From positions 14,910,001 through 14,974,000 of the forward strand of contig CAMQGK010000144.1 in the NCBI GenBank assembly GCA_947000775.1: 64,000 nt of DNA, written 5' to 3'. Both the position numbers and the translations under genes were made by a program. The notes beneath the pieces were generated by a model. It made no database searches. It was not told where the DNA came from and saw only the letters and a program-made list of their open reading frames with translations. This DNA comes from Pterois miles (taxonomy: Eukaryota; Chordata; Actinopteri; Perciformes; Scorpaenidae). Below are positions 27,801-35,384 of the stretch, one piece after another; the stretch's first letter is position 1, and the number at the start of each line of letters is the position of its first letter.

Positions 27801-28607
27801 AGCCCAGACCACCTCTGAATGTAGTCTGAGCGATCAGACCCCAATGCACCCTCAATGCGTCTTTAGTACATCCACACCTGTAGTTAAAGATGTCTACTTG
27901 TGATCTGCTCACCCAGGACACATGTTAATGCCAGGTCTGAACAAGGCCTTTCCGAGCAAGGTGATCCACAATGGCTTGTGTAGCCAAGGGTTATGTTGCA
28001 CCTGTACATTATGAAGGTAATAAAATAACATCAAACACTTTATTACTCCCACACTGTCAACGGCAGAGCATAACAGCTTCACCTCCTACTCTTTCACAAC
28101 AAAATCTGTGGACATACAGTATAGCCTACACCACTTCAAGGGGTAACTCAACAAAAAAGCTTAATATACCGTATAGTTACAGAGGCAAATAGGTTGAAAG
28201 TGATGTTTCTGTGTTTTTGTTCCAGTGCTCTGCACAGATATGACCCCATACTCGCCTGCTCTCATCCCCAACTCACTGAAACTCTGTGCACCGCAGTATA
28301 TTCTTAGATACATAAAATGGATCTGAATTCACAAATATATAGGATATAACTACTGCTGTCTCCCACTGGTTAAAATCAGCAAAGCTTTTGATCTCTGCAA
28401 ACCGAAATGATGATGAGTTACGTGTTTGTGGAAGTGAGATCCGATCACAGTGGATGGATGGTCCGATCGCTCGAGACGCATGAAACGCATTCTAATGCCA
28501 GGTGTGAACAGACGTACTTAAAGCTGTCCACTTGTGACCGGATCACCCAATGCTAGGTCTGAACAGGGCCTAAGTGATATTGTTCTACACAGAAGAAACC
28601 ACCCCCC

Positions 28608-28642
<35 letters not shown>

Positions 28643-31600
28643 TTTTTTTCATAACAGCAACATATCTGAAAACTCATCGTTCTTTGGTGGAAAGTAAGTA
28701 CATTTCCTCAAGTGTTGTACTTTACTCAAGTACAAATTTTATGTATTTGTACTAAATCAGGTAATTTGAGACACTTTCTGGAAGATTATCAGGATTTATT
28801 CCTCCAAATTACTAAATCCGACCCTTGAAAAGACACCCAGTTCACAGCTAATCACGGTCAGAAATGTCAGTGAAATACACTTAGCGGAGGTAATTTCCAA
28901 ATAGGTGTATTAGTCGTTTGCTTTGACATAATCACCATGGTTATAAAGTAGAGCATGGAGTAGATTAGTGGAGGTTTTTTGCTGCTGGTAAAGTTATTAG
29001 TGTTAAAAGTTAGTCTTACAGCGGGGAAATAGAGTCTTACTCGAGAGAAAAACACTCCCAAATCATGCAAGTAGTACTGGCTGCACCATTGGTAAAATAC
29101 TTAAAGGAGGTATTAATTTCCAAACGTGCGTATTATTCACTTGCTTTGACATTACCACGCCGATTATAAAGTAGCACATGGATTTTGAGTGAGAATATTT
29201 TACCAGTGGTAAACTTATTAGTGTGGCAGAAATATACACAATTTGAGTTTATTGGCAGAGCTGTTGCAGAGAGCACCAAACACTTGTTTATTCAAACTTT
29301 ATTAACATTGAACATTTTGCATGGCCAAATCGCACCAAAAAAGGCACTCCATGGGGTACATGCAATACACTGGCCAAGTGTGAATCAGTTGAGCAGTTGT
29401 TGAGATATGCAGAGGACATACAGACAGTTTGAGGCTCTCACACCTGGAGCGCACAATAACACGCCATTCCTCGTGGAAACGTTCCACATTATGTGTCTCA
29501 TGTGGGTGTTAAAGTGATAGTTTAGTATCACATGCTCAGTGCCAGTGGGGCCTCGACAGATGATCTTGAAAACCTTCTGCCATTCTCTTCCTTTCTCAGC
29601 TTGAGTTTTTTCCTTCTCTGAAGCTCTGGGGCTCTGCATGTGATGTCACTGTAAGCAGAAGTCATCGTGACTTTTGTTATCCTCTTGTTATTTCAGCTCT
29701 CACCAGTCATAACATCACATGTCAGGCTGTTTTGCCACTTAGTGAGTGAAGGGGCTGGTACTAGTATCATGTGAAATAGCAGTTCATACTCTCACCTAAT
29801 GTAACACTCTACATTAGCTGTTAACCACGTACCAGGGAGATGTTCAGTGGTAAAAAGTCAACAGTAGTTGTCACATAGAAGTGGTGTACCGTTATCATCT
29901 GAAAGCTGGGAACCTGAGGATTAATTTGAGATGCAGCTCAGCACGGTGTCAAATTGTTCTAGTCACTAAAAAGAAATTAAAATTAATTAATAAATGTCAG
30001 TGTTAATCAATTAAAATATATAATGGAAGTGTATAAGCGCATAGAGCATGAGAAGATGATGACCAATTCCCATGCTTTGTTGTGAATCGTTGGGTTGATA
30101 CCATTCATTACACAGATTTGGTGCTAAATTATCTACTTTTTACCACTGAATTGATAGAAATGATCAAAAATCCCACCAGAATACCACATAAAGACACCAA
30201 GACCTTGAGGAACACCACAGAAAAAGCCATGTTGTGATTTGGGATCAAAAACTTTTGGCATTTGGATATTTCAGCAAAAATTGCATTTTTCGGTGATTTG
30301 ATGGTGGGAGCTGCTGTTCAGAAAACTGCAGAGAAACCCCCTTATTGTGAATCCATCAAGGAAAGCCATACATCCTGTGAATGTCCTCTAGTTTCTAGTT
30401 TGTGGCTGTAAAGTTTCATGAGGCTGTGATTATCCTAGAGGTCAGAGTAGATTATTTTTGTACAGTGTGGTCAAATTAAAAAAAAATGGCCTCACTACAT
30501 AAACATGGCTACTGTGGGGACTAACTTCACACATGAAAATAATCTCATTGGATCCACAAGCGACTCAGATATATAGTGATATCCAATTTATGCAGTTCTA
30601 AGACAGTTTAGGCACCCCAGTATGCAGAAATATTCAAAAATAATATATAATAACACATTTATACTGCATTCAAATAACTGCATGAGGCATGAAAACTGCA
30701 TGTGATTATCATAAAGTGGGCATGTCTGTAAAAGGGGAGACTATGGTACCCATAGAACCCATTTACATTCATATCATGATGTCAGAGGTCAAGGGACCCC
30801 TTTGAAAATCACCATGCCAGTTTTTCCTCAACAAATTTTGTTTAAATTCTAAGCGTTATATAACCTCCTTCCTGACAAGCTATCATAACATGGTTGGTAC
30901 TGAATTACAATGGATTCCTTAGGCTTTCTAGTTTCATGTAATACCAGTATCTTCACTACCCACCGGCGGGGCATTGTAGTGTTAAGGGGTACAACTCAGG
31001 CTGATATATGTTTGTAAAAACGAGCCAGGCTGGCTGCTTCTCCCTGATTCCAGTCTTTGGGCTAAGTTAAGCCAGCTGGCTGAAAATGGTATCATCACAT
31101 TTGCCGTATAGACATGTGAGCAGTATGCATCTTCTCATCCAGCTCTTGGAAAAAATGTGAATTGGTGTATTTCCCAAAATGTCAAACTACTCCTCTACTA
31201 TTCCTTTCAGTGCTGCATCATTCAGAAAAATATCCATTTCATATATACCACATAGTGTCCAAGTAACCTTTATTATAGCCTCCATCTTACATGTATTTGA
31301 TTAATTTTGAGTAGCTAAAAATGTACGGTGCTTTGCTTTTACATAAACAGTTGTTATAGTGTCAGAATAGGTGCCTCATTGTTTAAGGAGGTCTGTGTGT
31401 GGTTTGGAAATTAACCACATACTAGCAGTGGTCCAAGTCTCTGTGGTTTAGGCACAATCTTATAAACACCACCAATACTGCAGTTTTAAAAAGTACAGCT
31501 GCAACTACTTTATAGTGTACTGTATCTGACTCCTCAAAAAGGTGAAACCTGAGAATGAAGTTGTGCTTAAGTTGAGCTGTCTCGTGGCTCATATCCATAT

Positions 31601-31774
31601 GGGGAGAGACGGAGAAGTGGTCCAGGTTCATAGTGTGCCAGTAAAACATATGGTGAGGGACATGGAATTATATTTACGAGTGTTAATCAAATTTCTCTTC
31701 TCTTCTCCTATTCAGACTGCGGAGTTTCCCGTTGGAGGAAAGGCAGGAAGAAAGACTTACAACCCGAAAGCTGA
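1035..31774 (+). CDS. IL34: interleukin-34 (IL34), seven coding exons
   Basis: Joined exons 1035-1080, 17968-18068, 19130-19207, 21336-21413, 23843-23950, 26389-26572 and 31716-31774 encode 217 residues. All introns are GT-AG and phases match throughout. Residues 1-25 form a hydrophobic signal peptide (MVQLFTSVYLLGGLLG start). The match to vertebrate IL-34 rests on KHNFPINYTIKV (50-61) and the late helix SPKSLLDNFCHTMQCLF (170-186); the human counterparts are KHYFPINYKISV and RPKALLDNCFRVMELLY. Cysteines are at 32, 179, 184, 189 and 200, and one N-glycosylation sequon (NYT) is at 56. IL-34 is known as a secreted dimeric four-helix cytokine that binds the CSF1 receptor and supports macrophages, microglia and osteoclasts. 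The C-terminal tail is short and basic, lacking the long Pro/Ser tail of mammals. The identification is firm; the transcript ends are not. Confidence 0.94.
1091..1172 (+). repeat. GT microsatellite riding on a dispersed repeat, copy 1
   Basis: The unique part (1094-1131: AAATCTGCTTGAATCC, then ATGGACTAAAAGA) is followed by a (TG)n tract to 1172. The same unique part with a (CA)n tract occurs inverted at 24781-24852, so flank and microsatellite travel together. The repeat starts just past the exon 1 donor. Confidence 0.75.
2431..2443. repeat. target-site duplication, left copy
   Basis: The 13-base sequence ATTAGTAGTTAGT is repeated without mismatch at 3244-3256, bracketing the LINE fragment between them. 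Confidence 0.85.
2444..3243 (-). mobile_element. 5'-truncated non-LTR retrotransposon (reverse transcriptase C-terminal part)
   Basis: Read on the minus strand, the insert starts at the reverse-transcriptase catalytic box (LFADDVVLLASS, near 3242-3207). It continues through a thumb-like region (VKEFKYLGVLF) to the C-terminal motif LRWFGHLVRMPPGRLP and a RDYISTLAWERLGIP tail. The reading frame shifts once, near 2960-3010, and the conserved end is then disrupted, so it is not functional. The 3' end is a short CTTCAT-type tandem tail at 2444-2459. Perfect 13-bp target duplications flank it. The clade is uncertain: the layout suits fish Rex/L2/RTE-type elements, and I cannot separate these by eye. 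Confidence 0.9.
3244..3256. repeat. target-site duplication, right copy
   Basis: An exact copy of 2431-2443. Its first bases lie against the truncated 5' end of the LINE, and the end of a Tc1-like element follows about 14 bases later. Confidence 0.85.
3271..4428 (+). mobile_element. Tc1-like DNA transposon, inactivated copy A
   Basis: Long inverted terminal repeats match: the left end CTGAACAAAAATATAAACG and the right end, inverted, CTGACCAAAAATATAAATG, both next to TA. A further inverted block (sub-terminal GGAGAAGTGCTCA) is also shared. The frame 3560-4273 encodes an N-terminal helix-turn-helix (GMSTRAVASELNVHFSTIS) and the first catalytic aspartate (FTDES, about 4003-4017). The second aspartate is lost (QHYNA at 4211-4225, where the family has QHDNA). 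A segment near 4125 is deleted, and everything after about 4262, including the third catalytic residue, is gone. It is a dead element. Confidence 0.92.
4521..4552 (+). repeat. CTTAAC-type hexamer tract
   Basis: A short run of TTAACC/CTTAAC hexamers (about five units). It resembles but is not the vertebrate telomere repeat. Confidence 0.6.
4612..5165. repeat. dispersed non-autonomous repeat, copy 1 of 4
   Basis: The right part (about 4790-4930) shares CAAATATGAATCA, AATGCCTATTT and ACATCTTGTAGT with 22250-22400 and, more weakly, with 54830-54960. The left part (4612-4720) is the inverted match of 36870-36965 (CCCATAATAACCT against its inverse). No coding capacity. Confidence 0.65.
5440..5930 (-). 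mobile_element. DIRS-like retrotransposon fragment (tyrosine recombinase part)
   Basis: The minus-strand frame at 5452-5859 contains VQTLVLKTSVKGPFESLE, then LKVLSFKTALLLALTSAK and RVCELTALSVHP. This is the beginning of the tyrosine-recombinase domain found in fish DIRS-type elements, in which the Arg of the KRVxEL stretch is the box A catalytic arginine. The frame decays soon afterwards and no second catalytic box is seen. The adjoining 5930-6660 may be more of the same element, but I could not assign it. Family recognition is from memory of the motif. Confidence 0.7.
5931..6740. other. unassigned intronic sequence
   Basis: Several short overlapping frames are open on both strands (for example 6387-6665 minus) but none shows a domain I recognise. 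It may be upstream sequence of the DIRS-like element on the minus strand. Confidence 0.4.
6741..8530 (+). repeat. local intronic duplication, copy 1
   Basis: Three blocks recur in the same order and orientation at 12037-14296: 6741-7283 with 12037-12692 (shared words TTTTAATGTCCA, CACCTGCAGCAAAGGGCA, AAGGTGAAGGTT, AACACAGTACTGTACAA), 8078-8232 with 14046-14225 (AAATATAGAGT), and 8463-8530 with 14228-14296. Unmatched sequence lies between the blocks. No gene is visible in it. Confidence 0.75.
9598..9770 (+). repeat. dispersed repeat, CCGAATATGACTTTATTC type
   Basis: TTTACATGCACACTAGTTTTG followed by TTCCGAATATGACTTTATTC and GCATTTAAACTCC is a wording I know as a common fish interspersed repeat. 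Only one copy is seen in the window. Confidence 0.45.
9771..10887. other. intronic sequence without recognised features
   Basis: Open frames are short (up to 72 codons, minus strand) and resemble nothing I know. A low-complexity GAGAG stretch lies around 10605-10640. Confidence 0.5.
10888..11110 (+). repeat. dispersed non-autonomous repeat, copy 1 (inverted partner 45315-45543)
   Basis: It shares with the inverse of 45315-45543, in order, AGTGTGTA, GTGTATAATCAC, GAAACTAAGAA, GTTGTGTTTTC, CATGTTTCTAC and GTAGCC. It probably continues to about 11350. No coding capacity. Confidence 0.65.
12037..14296 (+). repeat. local intronic duplication, copy 2
   Basis: Colinear with 6741-8530. This copy is longer because partial copies of the GGCTGTCAA-ended repeat (12826-13305) lie inside it and sequence between blocks differs. 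The best-preserved block is 12037-12692. Confidence 0.75.
12826..13305 (+). mobile_element. GGCTGTCAA-ended non-autonomous element, two partial copies head to tail
   Basis: The first partial copy (12826-13160) has GCGAGGAAAAACTGACATGG, CTTTACTGACATGCCCAC, GATAATCACATGCAG, AGGGTTTCTGGACAATAT and TTTGCATAAAGCAGCATA. At about 13163 the order restarts (GGCCATTTTCAAAGGGGTC, then GACATGCCCACTATATG), so a second, shorter copy follows directly. Neither keeps the element ends. Confidence 0.8.
14620..14770 (+). repeat. dispersed repeat fragment
   Basis: ATTGCCATGAAATGGAGAC, then GTGCCACTATGAGGTTGAC and GGATTTCTATGAATTTTGG, have the wording of a widespread fish interspersed repeat, recognised from memory only. 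Single copy in the window. Confidence 0.4.
14777..15115. repeat. dispersed short element beginning GGACCTATTATGC
   Basis: The block from AAAAAGGACCTATTATGC to AAAAAGCAGGACGT reads like a common fish non-autonomous element, recalled by wording. No partner copy was found in the window, so this is tentative. Confidence 0.4.
15116..17130. other. intronic sequence without recognised features
   Basis: No exon or transposase was recognised. It holds a poly(T) run at about 16767-16785 and short open frames without family resemblance. Confidence 0.5.
17131..17757 (+). mobile_element. GGCTGTCAA-ended non-autonomous element, near full-length copy
   Basis: It begins TAGGGCTGTCAAAGTTAAC and runs through ACCACTAATTTCTTTAACGC, GAAACTAGAAAACCCAAGG, AGGAAAAACTGACATGGCC and AGGGTTTCTGGAC to AAAAAATGTGATTG at 17744-17757. 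The inverse of these ends closes copies at 33620-34190 and 62418-62927. No protein is encoded. The TA microsatellite at 17592-17651 lies inside it. It reaches to within about 210 bases of IL34 exon 2. Confidence 0.85.
17592..17651. repeat. TA dinucleotide microsatellite
   Basis: About 30 uninterrupted TA units. In sister copies of the same element the corresponding place reads AAATATATACATACATTTGC (56766) or AAATATACACACACCTTTGC (13096), so the tract expanded from a short internal seed. Confidence 0.9.
17968..18068 (+). CDS. IL34: IL34 coding exon 2
   Basis: The acceptor is CCCGCAG at 17961-17967 and the donor GTGAGA at 18069. It encodes residues 16-49: the end of the signal peptide, the N-terminal Cys32 (ASMCTPLKTL) and SLSHRRRYM, matching the LQYRSRLQYM stretch of human IL-34. 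Confidence 0.92.
18069..19129 (+). other. IL34: IL34 intron 2
   Basis: It runs from GTGAGA to TTGCATTACAG. No gene, transposase or clear repeat was recognised in its 1.06 kb. Confidence 0.7.
19130..19207 (+). CDS. IL34: IL34 coding exon 3
   Basis: 26 codons (K50-M75), phase 0 at both ends. It carries the family hallmark KHNFPINYTIKV and the N-glycosylation sequon NYT at residue 56. The length equals that of the corresponding human block. The donor is GTAAAA at 19208. Confidence 0.95.
19208..21335 (+). other. IL34: IL34 intron 3
   Basis: Holds the hAT-type element at 20222-20931 and, at about 21000-21303, an AT-rich block whose wording (ending GACGTAGTTCCCCTTTA) resembles a common fish repeat. 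The remainder is unremarkable. Confidence 0.7.
20222..20931. mobile_element. non-autonomous hAT-type transposon
   Basis: The terminal inverted repeats are CAGGGGTGTCAAAC on the left and its inverse GTTTGACACCCCTG on the right. Internal sequence has GGGCCGGACCAGCAAAACC near the left end and AGTGGGCCTGATTGGACC near the right, typical of fish hAT derivatives. No transposase is left. The flanking 8-mers (GGGTTCCA and GTTTACCT) do not match, so the target duplication has decayed or the ends are slightly off. Confidence 0.85.
21336..21413 (+). CDS. IL34: IL34 coding exon 4
   Basis: 26 codons (R76-K101), phase 0: RFQVEGLDELVLQRLWFQVN corresponds to the helix around ERELRYLWVLV of human IL-34. The acceptor is ACATCAG ending at 21335 and the donor GTGAGA at 21414. 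Confidence 0.9.
21414..23842 (+). other. IL34: IL34 intron 4
   Basis: Contains the dispersed repeat at 22048-22410 and an AGT trinucleotide run near 22940. No additional gene was recognised. Confidence 0.65.
22048..22410 (+). repeat. dispersed non-autonomous repeat, copy 2 of 4
   Basis: It shares AAGCTA(A/C)AGTTGGTAA, AAAAAGATCATGTTCCTCTG, CAATCAGAGC and CAAATATGAATCA in order with 54650-54960, and its right half with 4790-4930. Confidence 0.75.
23843..23950 (+). CDS. IL34: IL34 coding exon 5
   Basis: 36 codons (I102-E137), phase 0. It encodes VMPERHPSRPYTAELERRF, corresponding to the LLEGHPSWKYLQEVETLL segment of human IL-34. The acceptor is ATTTCAG and the donor GTAAGC at 23951. Confidence 0.93.
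24781..24852 (-). repeat. CA microsatellite riding on a dispersed repeat, copy 2
   Basis: (CA)n at 24781-24810 is followed by TCTTTTAGTCCAT and GGATTCAAGCAGATTT, the inverse of 1094-1131. The conserved flank shows it is another copy of the same repeat. Confidence 0.75.
25499..25552 (+). repeat. retroposon 3' tail
   Basis: TTTCCCTCCGGGGATTAATA followed by AAGGTTCATCGTATC resembles the conserved 3' tail shared by several fish LINE and SINE families. No body of an element is visible upstream. Confidence 0.5.
26389..26572 (+). CDS. IL34: IL34 coding exon 6
   Basis: 61 codons plus one base (from V138). It encodes a linker (DTWDRLTEEPDKVPESSW) and the conserved final helix SPKSLLDNFCHTMQCLFSEC with cysteines 179, 184 and 189. 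The acceptor GTGTGTCCAG lies in a GT-rich rather than purely pyrimidine tract; the donor is GTGAGT at 26573. Confidence 0.95.
26885..28571. mobile_element. nested non-autonomous elements with CCTGTTCAGACCT-type inverted ends
   Basis: Left-end-like sequence occurs at about 26898 and 27082 (TGGCCCTGACCTGCCATTAAC, then CATGCGTCGTGAGTTATCC). Inverted right-end-like sequence occurs at 27920-27952 (AATGCCAGGTCTGAACAAGG) and 28548-28571 (AATGCTAGGTCTGAACAGGG). Shared internal words GGACAGC, TAGAATGC and CAGATTTCACTTCTCTGCTC against their inverses support one family inserted more than once. No coding sequence was recognised. Confidence 0.7.
28600..28641. repeat. CA microsatellite
   Basis: A C7 run followed by (AC)n and ATATACACACAC. 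Confidence 0.85.
28872..29240 (+). repeat. diverged tandem duplication of about 150 bp
   Basis: 28872-29020 and 29096-29240 share GAAATACACTTA/AAAATACTTAAA, GGAGGTA, AATTTCCAAA, TTGCTTTGACAT, TTATAAAGTAG, CACATGGA-like, GGTAAA and TTATTAGTGT in the same order. The copies differ at roughly a quarter of positions by eye. Confidence 0.7.
30690..30957 (-). mobile_element. GGCTGTCAA-ended non-autonomous element, partial copy
   Basis: Inverse orientation: CTGCATGTGATTATC, AAAGTGGGCATGTCTGTAAA, GAGGTCAAGGGACCCC, CAGTTTTTCCTC and CTTTCTAGTTTCATG. Both outer ends are missing. Confidence 0.8.
31716..31774 (+). CDS. IL34: IL34 coding exon 7 (terminal)
   Basis: It completes Tyr199, adds Cys200 and a basic tail (CGVSRWRKGRKKDLQPES) and stops at TGA 31772-31774. 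The acceptor is TCCTATTCAG. Cys200 sits where human IL-34 has the cysteine of QDCEV. The exon has little other similarity to mammals, so it rests on the splice site, phase 1 match and cysteine. Confidence 0.85.
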
Positions 31775-32487
31775 GAAGAGGAGAGTGGGGTGAAGTTGTC
31801 CCTGTTAATGCTGATGATAAGGGTATCATTATCTCCCTTAAGTGATAGAAAGAGGGGTAAAATGACAATCCACATGGAAACAAGAAAGTTCAGTCCTGAT
31901 TTGTGAACATCAATAAGTCTTTCCCAAATCTGTCAAACAGAGCTAAGATTGTCTTGACGATACGATGAAGACACAAACACTCTCCGTCAGCCAAAGCAGA
32001 CTGATACTGCATGTTCGGCAACTATTCATGGTGATTTCATGAGCTATGGACTTTCTGCTGAAATGAAATGAAGCATATTTAGGAGTAGACACTCCAACTC
32101 CTCACGTTTTCCAATTCTCTATCACTCAGGATGCCAAAAGTATTCATCTCTTGATGGCAGCTCAGATTGATGCTTCAAGTTTTGGAAGAGATTTGTTCAT
32201 GTTCACACATATGGACTAAATTGATCATCCAACTGATGTCACTGTGGCTTTGCCAAATCTCTGCTCAAAAAGCCTGTGATGTGCTCCAGTGGACCTGTAT
32301 GGTTCACCTCAGAGACCAACAAGAAGCAGAGACTTACACATTGGAGTGTTATTATATTGAGAAACTTCAGCTTACTTTGTACCATAGCCAGACTTCTCTT
32401 TTACGAACGCCTCTTTCAAACATCAATGATCTAGAGCGCAAGCGACGTACATGAACTGAACTTCAAACCCACAGGCAAACTGATAAC

Positions 32488-32960
32488 TACTGTTTTTTTT
32501 TTGTTTTTTTTTTTTTTAACTTTTTATTTTATTTTATTATTCAGTGAAACAAGACAAGACATCTGTGACAAGACAAGACAGAACTTAATACATTGGGTGA
32601 CGTGACAGGATTGACTACGGGGGCAAAACATGCATTGGGTATAGAGGGTATAAATAGGAGAAGGTGCCGGGAAGTCTGTTGTGTAGGATTCTTGTGTGTG
32701 TAAGTGTGCGTGTGCATGCAAGTGTAGAGGGACAATAGACAGGGGAAAGTTTAAAACAATAAAAAATGTTAAAAAAAGGGGGGAAGAATAAGTAGATGAG
32801 TTTTCCTGGCAGGGGTGGCTAGCGATAACCCAGGTTCAGCTATTTTTTGGTCTTTATTTTTACATTTTTGATTATGTTGCATTGTGGCGGAGGTTTCCCT
32901 CCCTTTAGCCACCACTGTTTTTTCTTCCCTCTTCAGTTGATGACTATGCATTTCTTACCT
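32488..32960 (-). repeat. probable retroposed sequence, poly(A) end to the left
   Basis: Read on the minus strand it ends in AATAAAATAAAATAAAAAG followed by a long A-rich tail (the T-run at 32490-32519). That is the form of a retrotransposed 3' end. The body has no recognised protein. Confidence 0.45.
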
Positions 32961-33335
32961 ACAGCTTACATTTAAAATGTAAATTTTCAGATCTGTGCTA
33001 TAGGCCCTGCATTGCATATTCAAAAGCTGCCAAAACAAGTTTGTTCATTTTCGCCCCGTTTCATGTGTTTCTATCTATATACTGTATTTATCATGCACAA
33101 AGAGTGAGAGCTGAATCCGGACGAGCATCGACGTACAATCATCTCTCGCCGTCATGCATTTTTATACTTACTGTAGACCTGTTATGGAGTTGTTGCTTTT
33201 TCTATTGAATATTTTTGATGACTCAGTTACCTATGCAAAGCTTAAAGAGTGACCATCAGCATTTCAAATATGAAGTAACATCACAGTCCGATTTGTTTAA
33301 ACTTTATAGGAAATCTATTTATTTAACTAGAATTG

Positions 33336-33341
33336 AATAAA
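33336..33341 (+). terminator. IL34: candidate polyadenylation signal AATAAA for IL34
   Basis: A canonical hexamer 1.56 kb past the stop codon, in an AT-rich context that makes chance hexamers common. No downstream GT-rich element is obvious. Confidence 0.3.
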
Positions 33342-33619
33342 TTAATAATTACATGGAAAAATATTTGGTGAAAATGTACAGTGTGCTGTAAAAGTATAAT
33401 ATGAAACTCAACTTCATATAATAGTTTTTCTGGTAAAACTGGTGATAGCCATCATTAATAAATGGTAAACTGATAGTTAATTAAACTTTGTTAATAGCTA
33501 TTTTACTGTGAACAATCAATGAAATTATAATTAATAATGTTTGCTAATGATTAGTAATGCTATAGTTGTTATGTTATGATTAGTTTGTGTATTATGAAAT
33601 AATTATTTTATGAATTATC

Positions 33620-34190
33620 AGGGCTGGCAGTTGATTAAAATGTTTAAGCGTTATTAATCACAAATCACATTTTTTTTATCTGTTCAAAATGTAACGTAAA
33701 GGAAGATCTGTCAAGTATTTCATGTTCTTATCAACATGTGAGTGGGCAAATATGCTGCTTTATGCAAATGTATCTATATATTTATTATTAGAGATGAATT
33801 AACACAAAACAATGAAAAATATTGTCCAGAAACCCTCACAGGCACTGCAAAAAAAAAAAAAAAAAAAATGCAATTTCATAACATGGCAAACTGCAGCTTA
33901 ACAGGTAACAGCTGACTTGATTATGACTTGCCCCAAACTGCATTATAAAGCGGACATGTCTGTAAAGGGGAGACTTGTCAATACACAGAGAACCTATTTA
34001 CATTCACATATCTTGAGGTCAGAGGTCAAGGGATCGCATTGAAAATGGCCACGCCAGTTTTTCCTCGCCAAAATGTGGCGCAAGTTGGGAGCGTTATTTT
34101 ACCTCCTCGACAAGCTTGTATAACATGATTGGTAGCAATAGACTCCTTCGATTTTCTAGTTTCATATAATAATATATTCACTCTATTACT
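33620..34190 (-). mobile_element. GGCTGTCAA-ended non-autonomous element, long copy
   Basis: Inverse orientation, starting CAGGGCTGGCAGTTGATTAA and continuing through ATTAATCACAAATCAC, TGCTTTATGCAAATGTAT, CAGAAACCCTCACAG, a 19-base A run, GAGGTCAGAGGTCAAGGGA, CAGTTTTTCCTCGCC and TTTTCTAGTTTCATAT. The far end is degraded after about 34190. Confidence 0.85.
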
Positions 34191-35384
34191 CGATCGATTA
34201 AAGAAACTAGCGGCAGTAAGTATTTAATAGAAGTATTTAATAAAAGTATTTATTAACCATTTAACAAAGTATTATGATCATCAGTTGGAACTTCATAACA
34301 GCTATCCATTTACAAATCTATTATTAAGTGTGATCACTATCTGGTCCATCTATCTATGTAATAATGATATTATCAAATTAAATATATTATCTAATTATTA
34401 TATTATATATTCATAATATTTTATTATCAATTATCATTTCATTGTTTGTTAGCAGTAACATGATTATTAACACAGCATTTATAAATGATGGTTATTATAA
34501 AGTGTTTCGGTTGTTCTCAACATCCTAATCTTTTACAGTATGAAATTTTAGTTTTACTCCAACAAATTTTGACTAAGATTTTACTTCAATCAAATCAGTA
34601 TCTGTCAAATATGTCATTGTTTTCTGTCTGAGATTGCCTCTCAGGTTGTGTCAGCTTTACTGTTTTATTTCTTTCCACTCGTGCAGTTCAACTCGAGGCT
34701 ATCTTGTTGCTGTTCAGAGAAATGTATTAAATTGTCAGGTTTTGGGAAATTAAGATAATACATATCATAGAGATTATACCTTAGTTTAATAGGTACTATG
34801 GTTATGAGACATAACATATAAATGATAATGCAAATCTATGGAAAAAAAACTTCAACATGTATCATGCTTTGGGGATATAAAGGACACTGTAGGCCTTCTG
34901 GGAGTCTTGAATGGCTGTGGTATCGACAGGGGCTCAAGATTATTTGCTCACTGCTTCGTGCGCTCAAGACAAACAATTTTTGCGTGCATGGGTTGCAGTT
35001 TTATCTCGATGCGCCTGGTTCACCGCCTGCAAATCCTGACTTGCTGGTTTAGTCAGTTTATAGTGTAACAATTTCCTCATCCCCTCACTACTTTTGGGCC
35101 AACTGTGTTTCATATTTCACATGCAGTTGTTTCCAGAGTTGTTTTCAAAAACACACCTGTGCAAATACAAAAATTGGTTATCTTTCAACTTAGTAGTTAA
35201 GAGTACCCATTATTTTTGTGGTTAACATTACATGAGATTATATTGTAACTAACTGCTATGCTTTTAAGATTTGTGTGTTAACCGAAAATTAAAGAAGGTA
35301 TAACCAGTTCAAAACACAAAAAAATAAACTATGAAAAGTAACTGGAAACATAATGTGTATTACATGAAATGCACTTACACTACA
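34191..35384. other. AT-rich intergenic sequence
   Basis: Very AT-rich, with runs of ATTATTATA-like sequence around 34360-34500. No exon or transposon was recognised. Confidence 0.5.

Larger units (their letters stand above)
26573..31715 (+). other. IL34: IL34 intron 6
   Basis: 5.1 kb containing a nest of GGCCCTGTTCAGACC-ended elements (26885-28571), a CA tract, a diverged tandem duplication (28872-29240) and a partial GGCTGTCAA-type element (30690-30957). No other gene was recognised. Confidence 0.7.
31775..33345 (+). other. IL34: IL34 3' untranslated region (extent uncertain)
   Basis: No other gene starts here. An AU-rich word (TATTTATTTAAC, 33316-33327) lies just before an AATAAA at 33336-33341, the first polyadenylation signal I find convincing. 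A minus-strand retroposed-looking block (32488-32960) interrupts it. Tandem AATAAA words at 36620 and 36627 are an alternative, more distal end. Confidence 0.4.

Noticed and set aside
27355..27921. A 188-codon minus-strand open frame in IL34 intron 6
   Set aside because: It lies within nested inverted-repeat elements, has no domain resemblance and low-complexity composition; chance is the simplest explanation.
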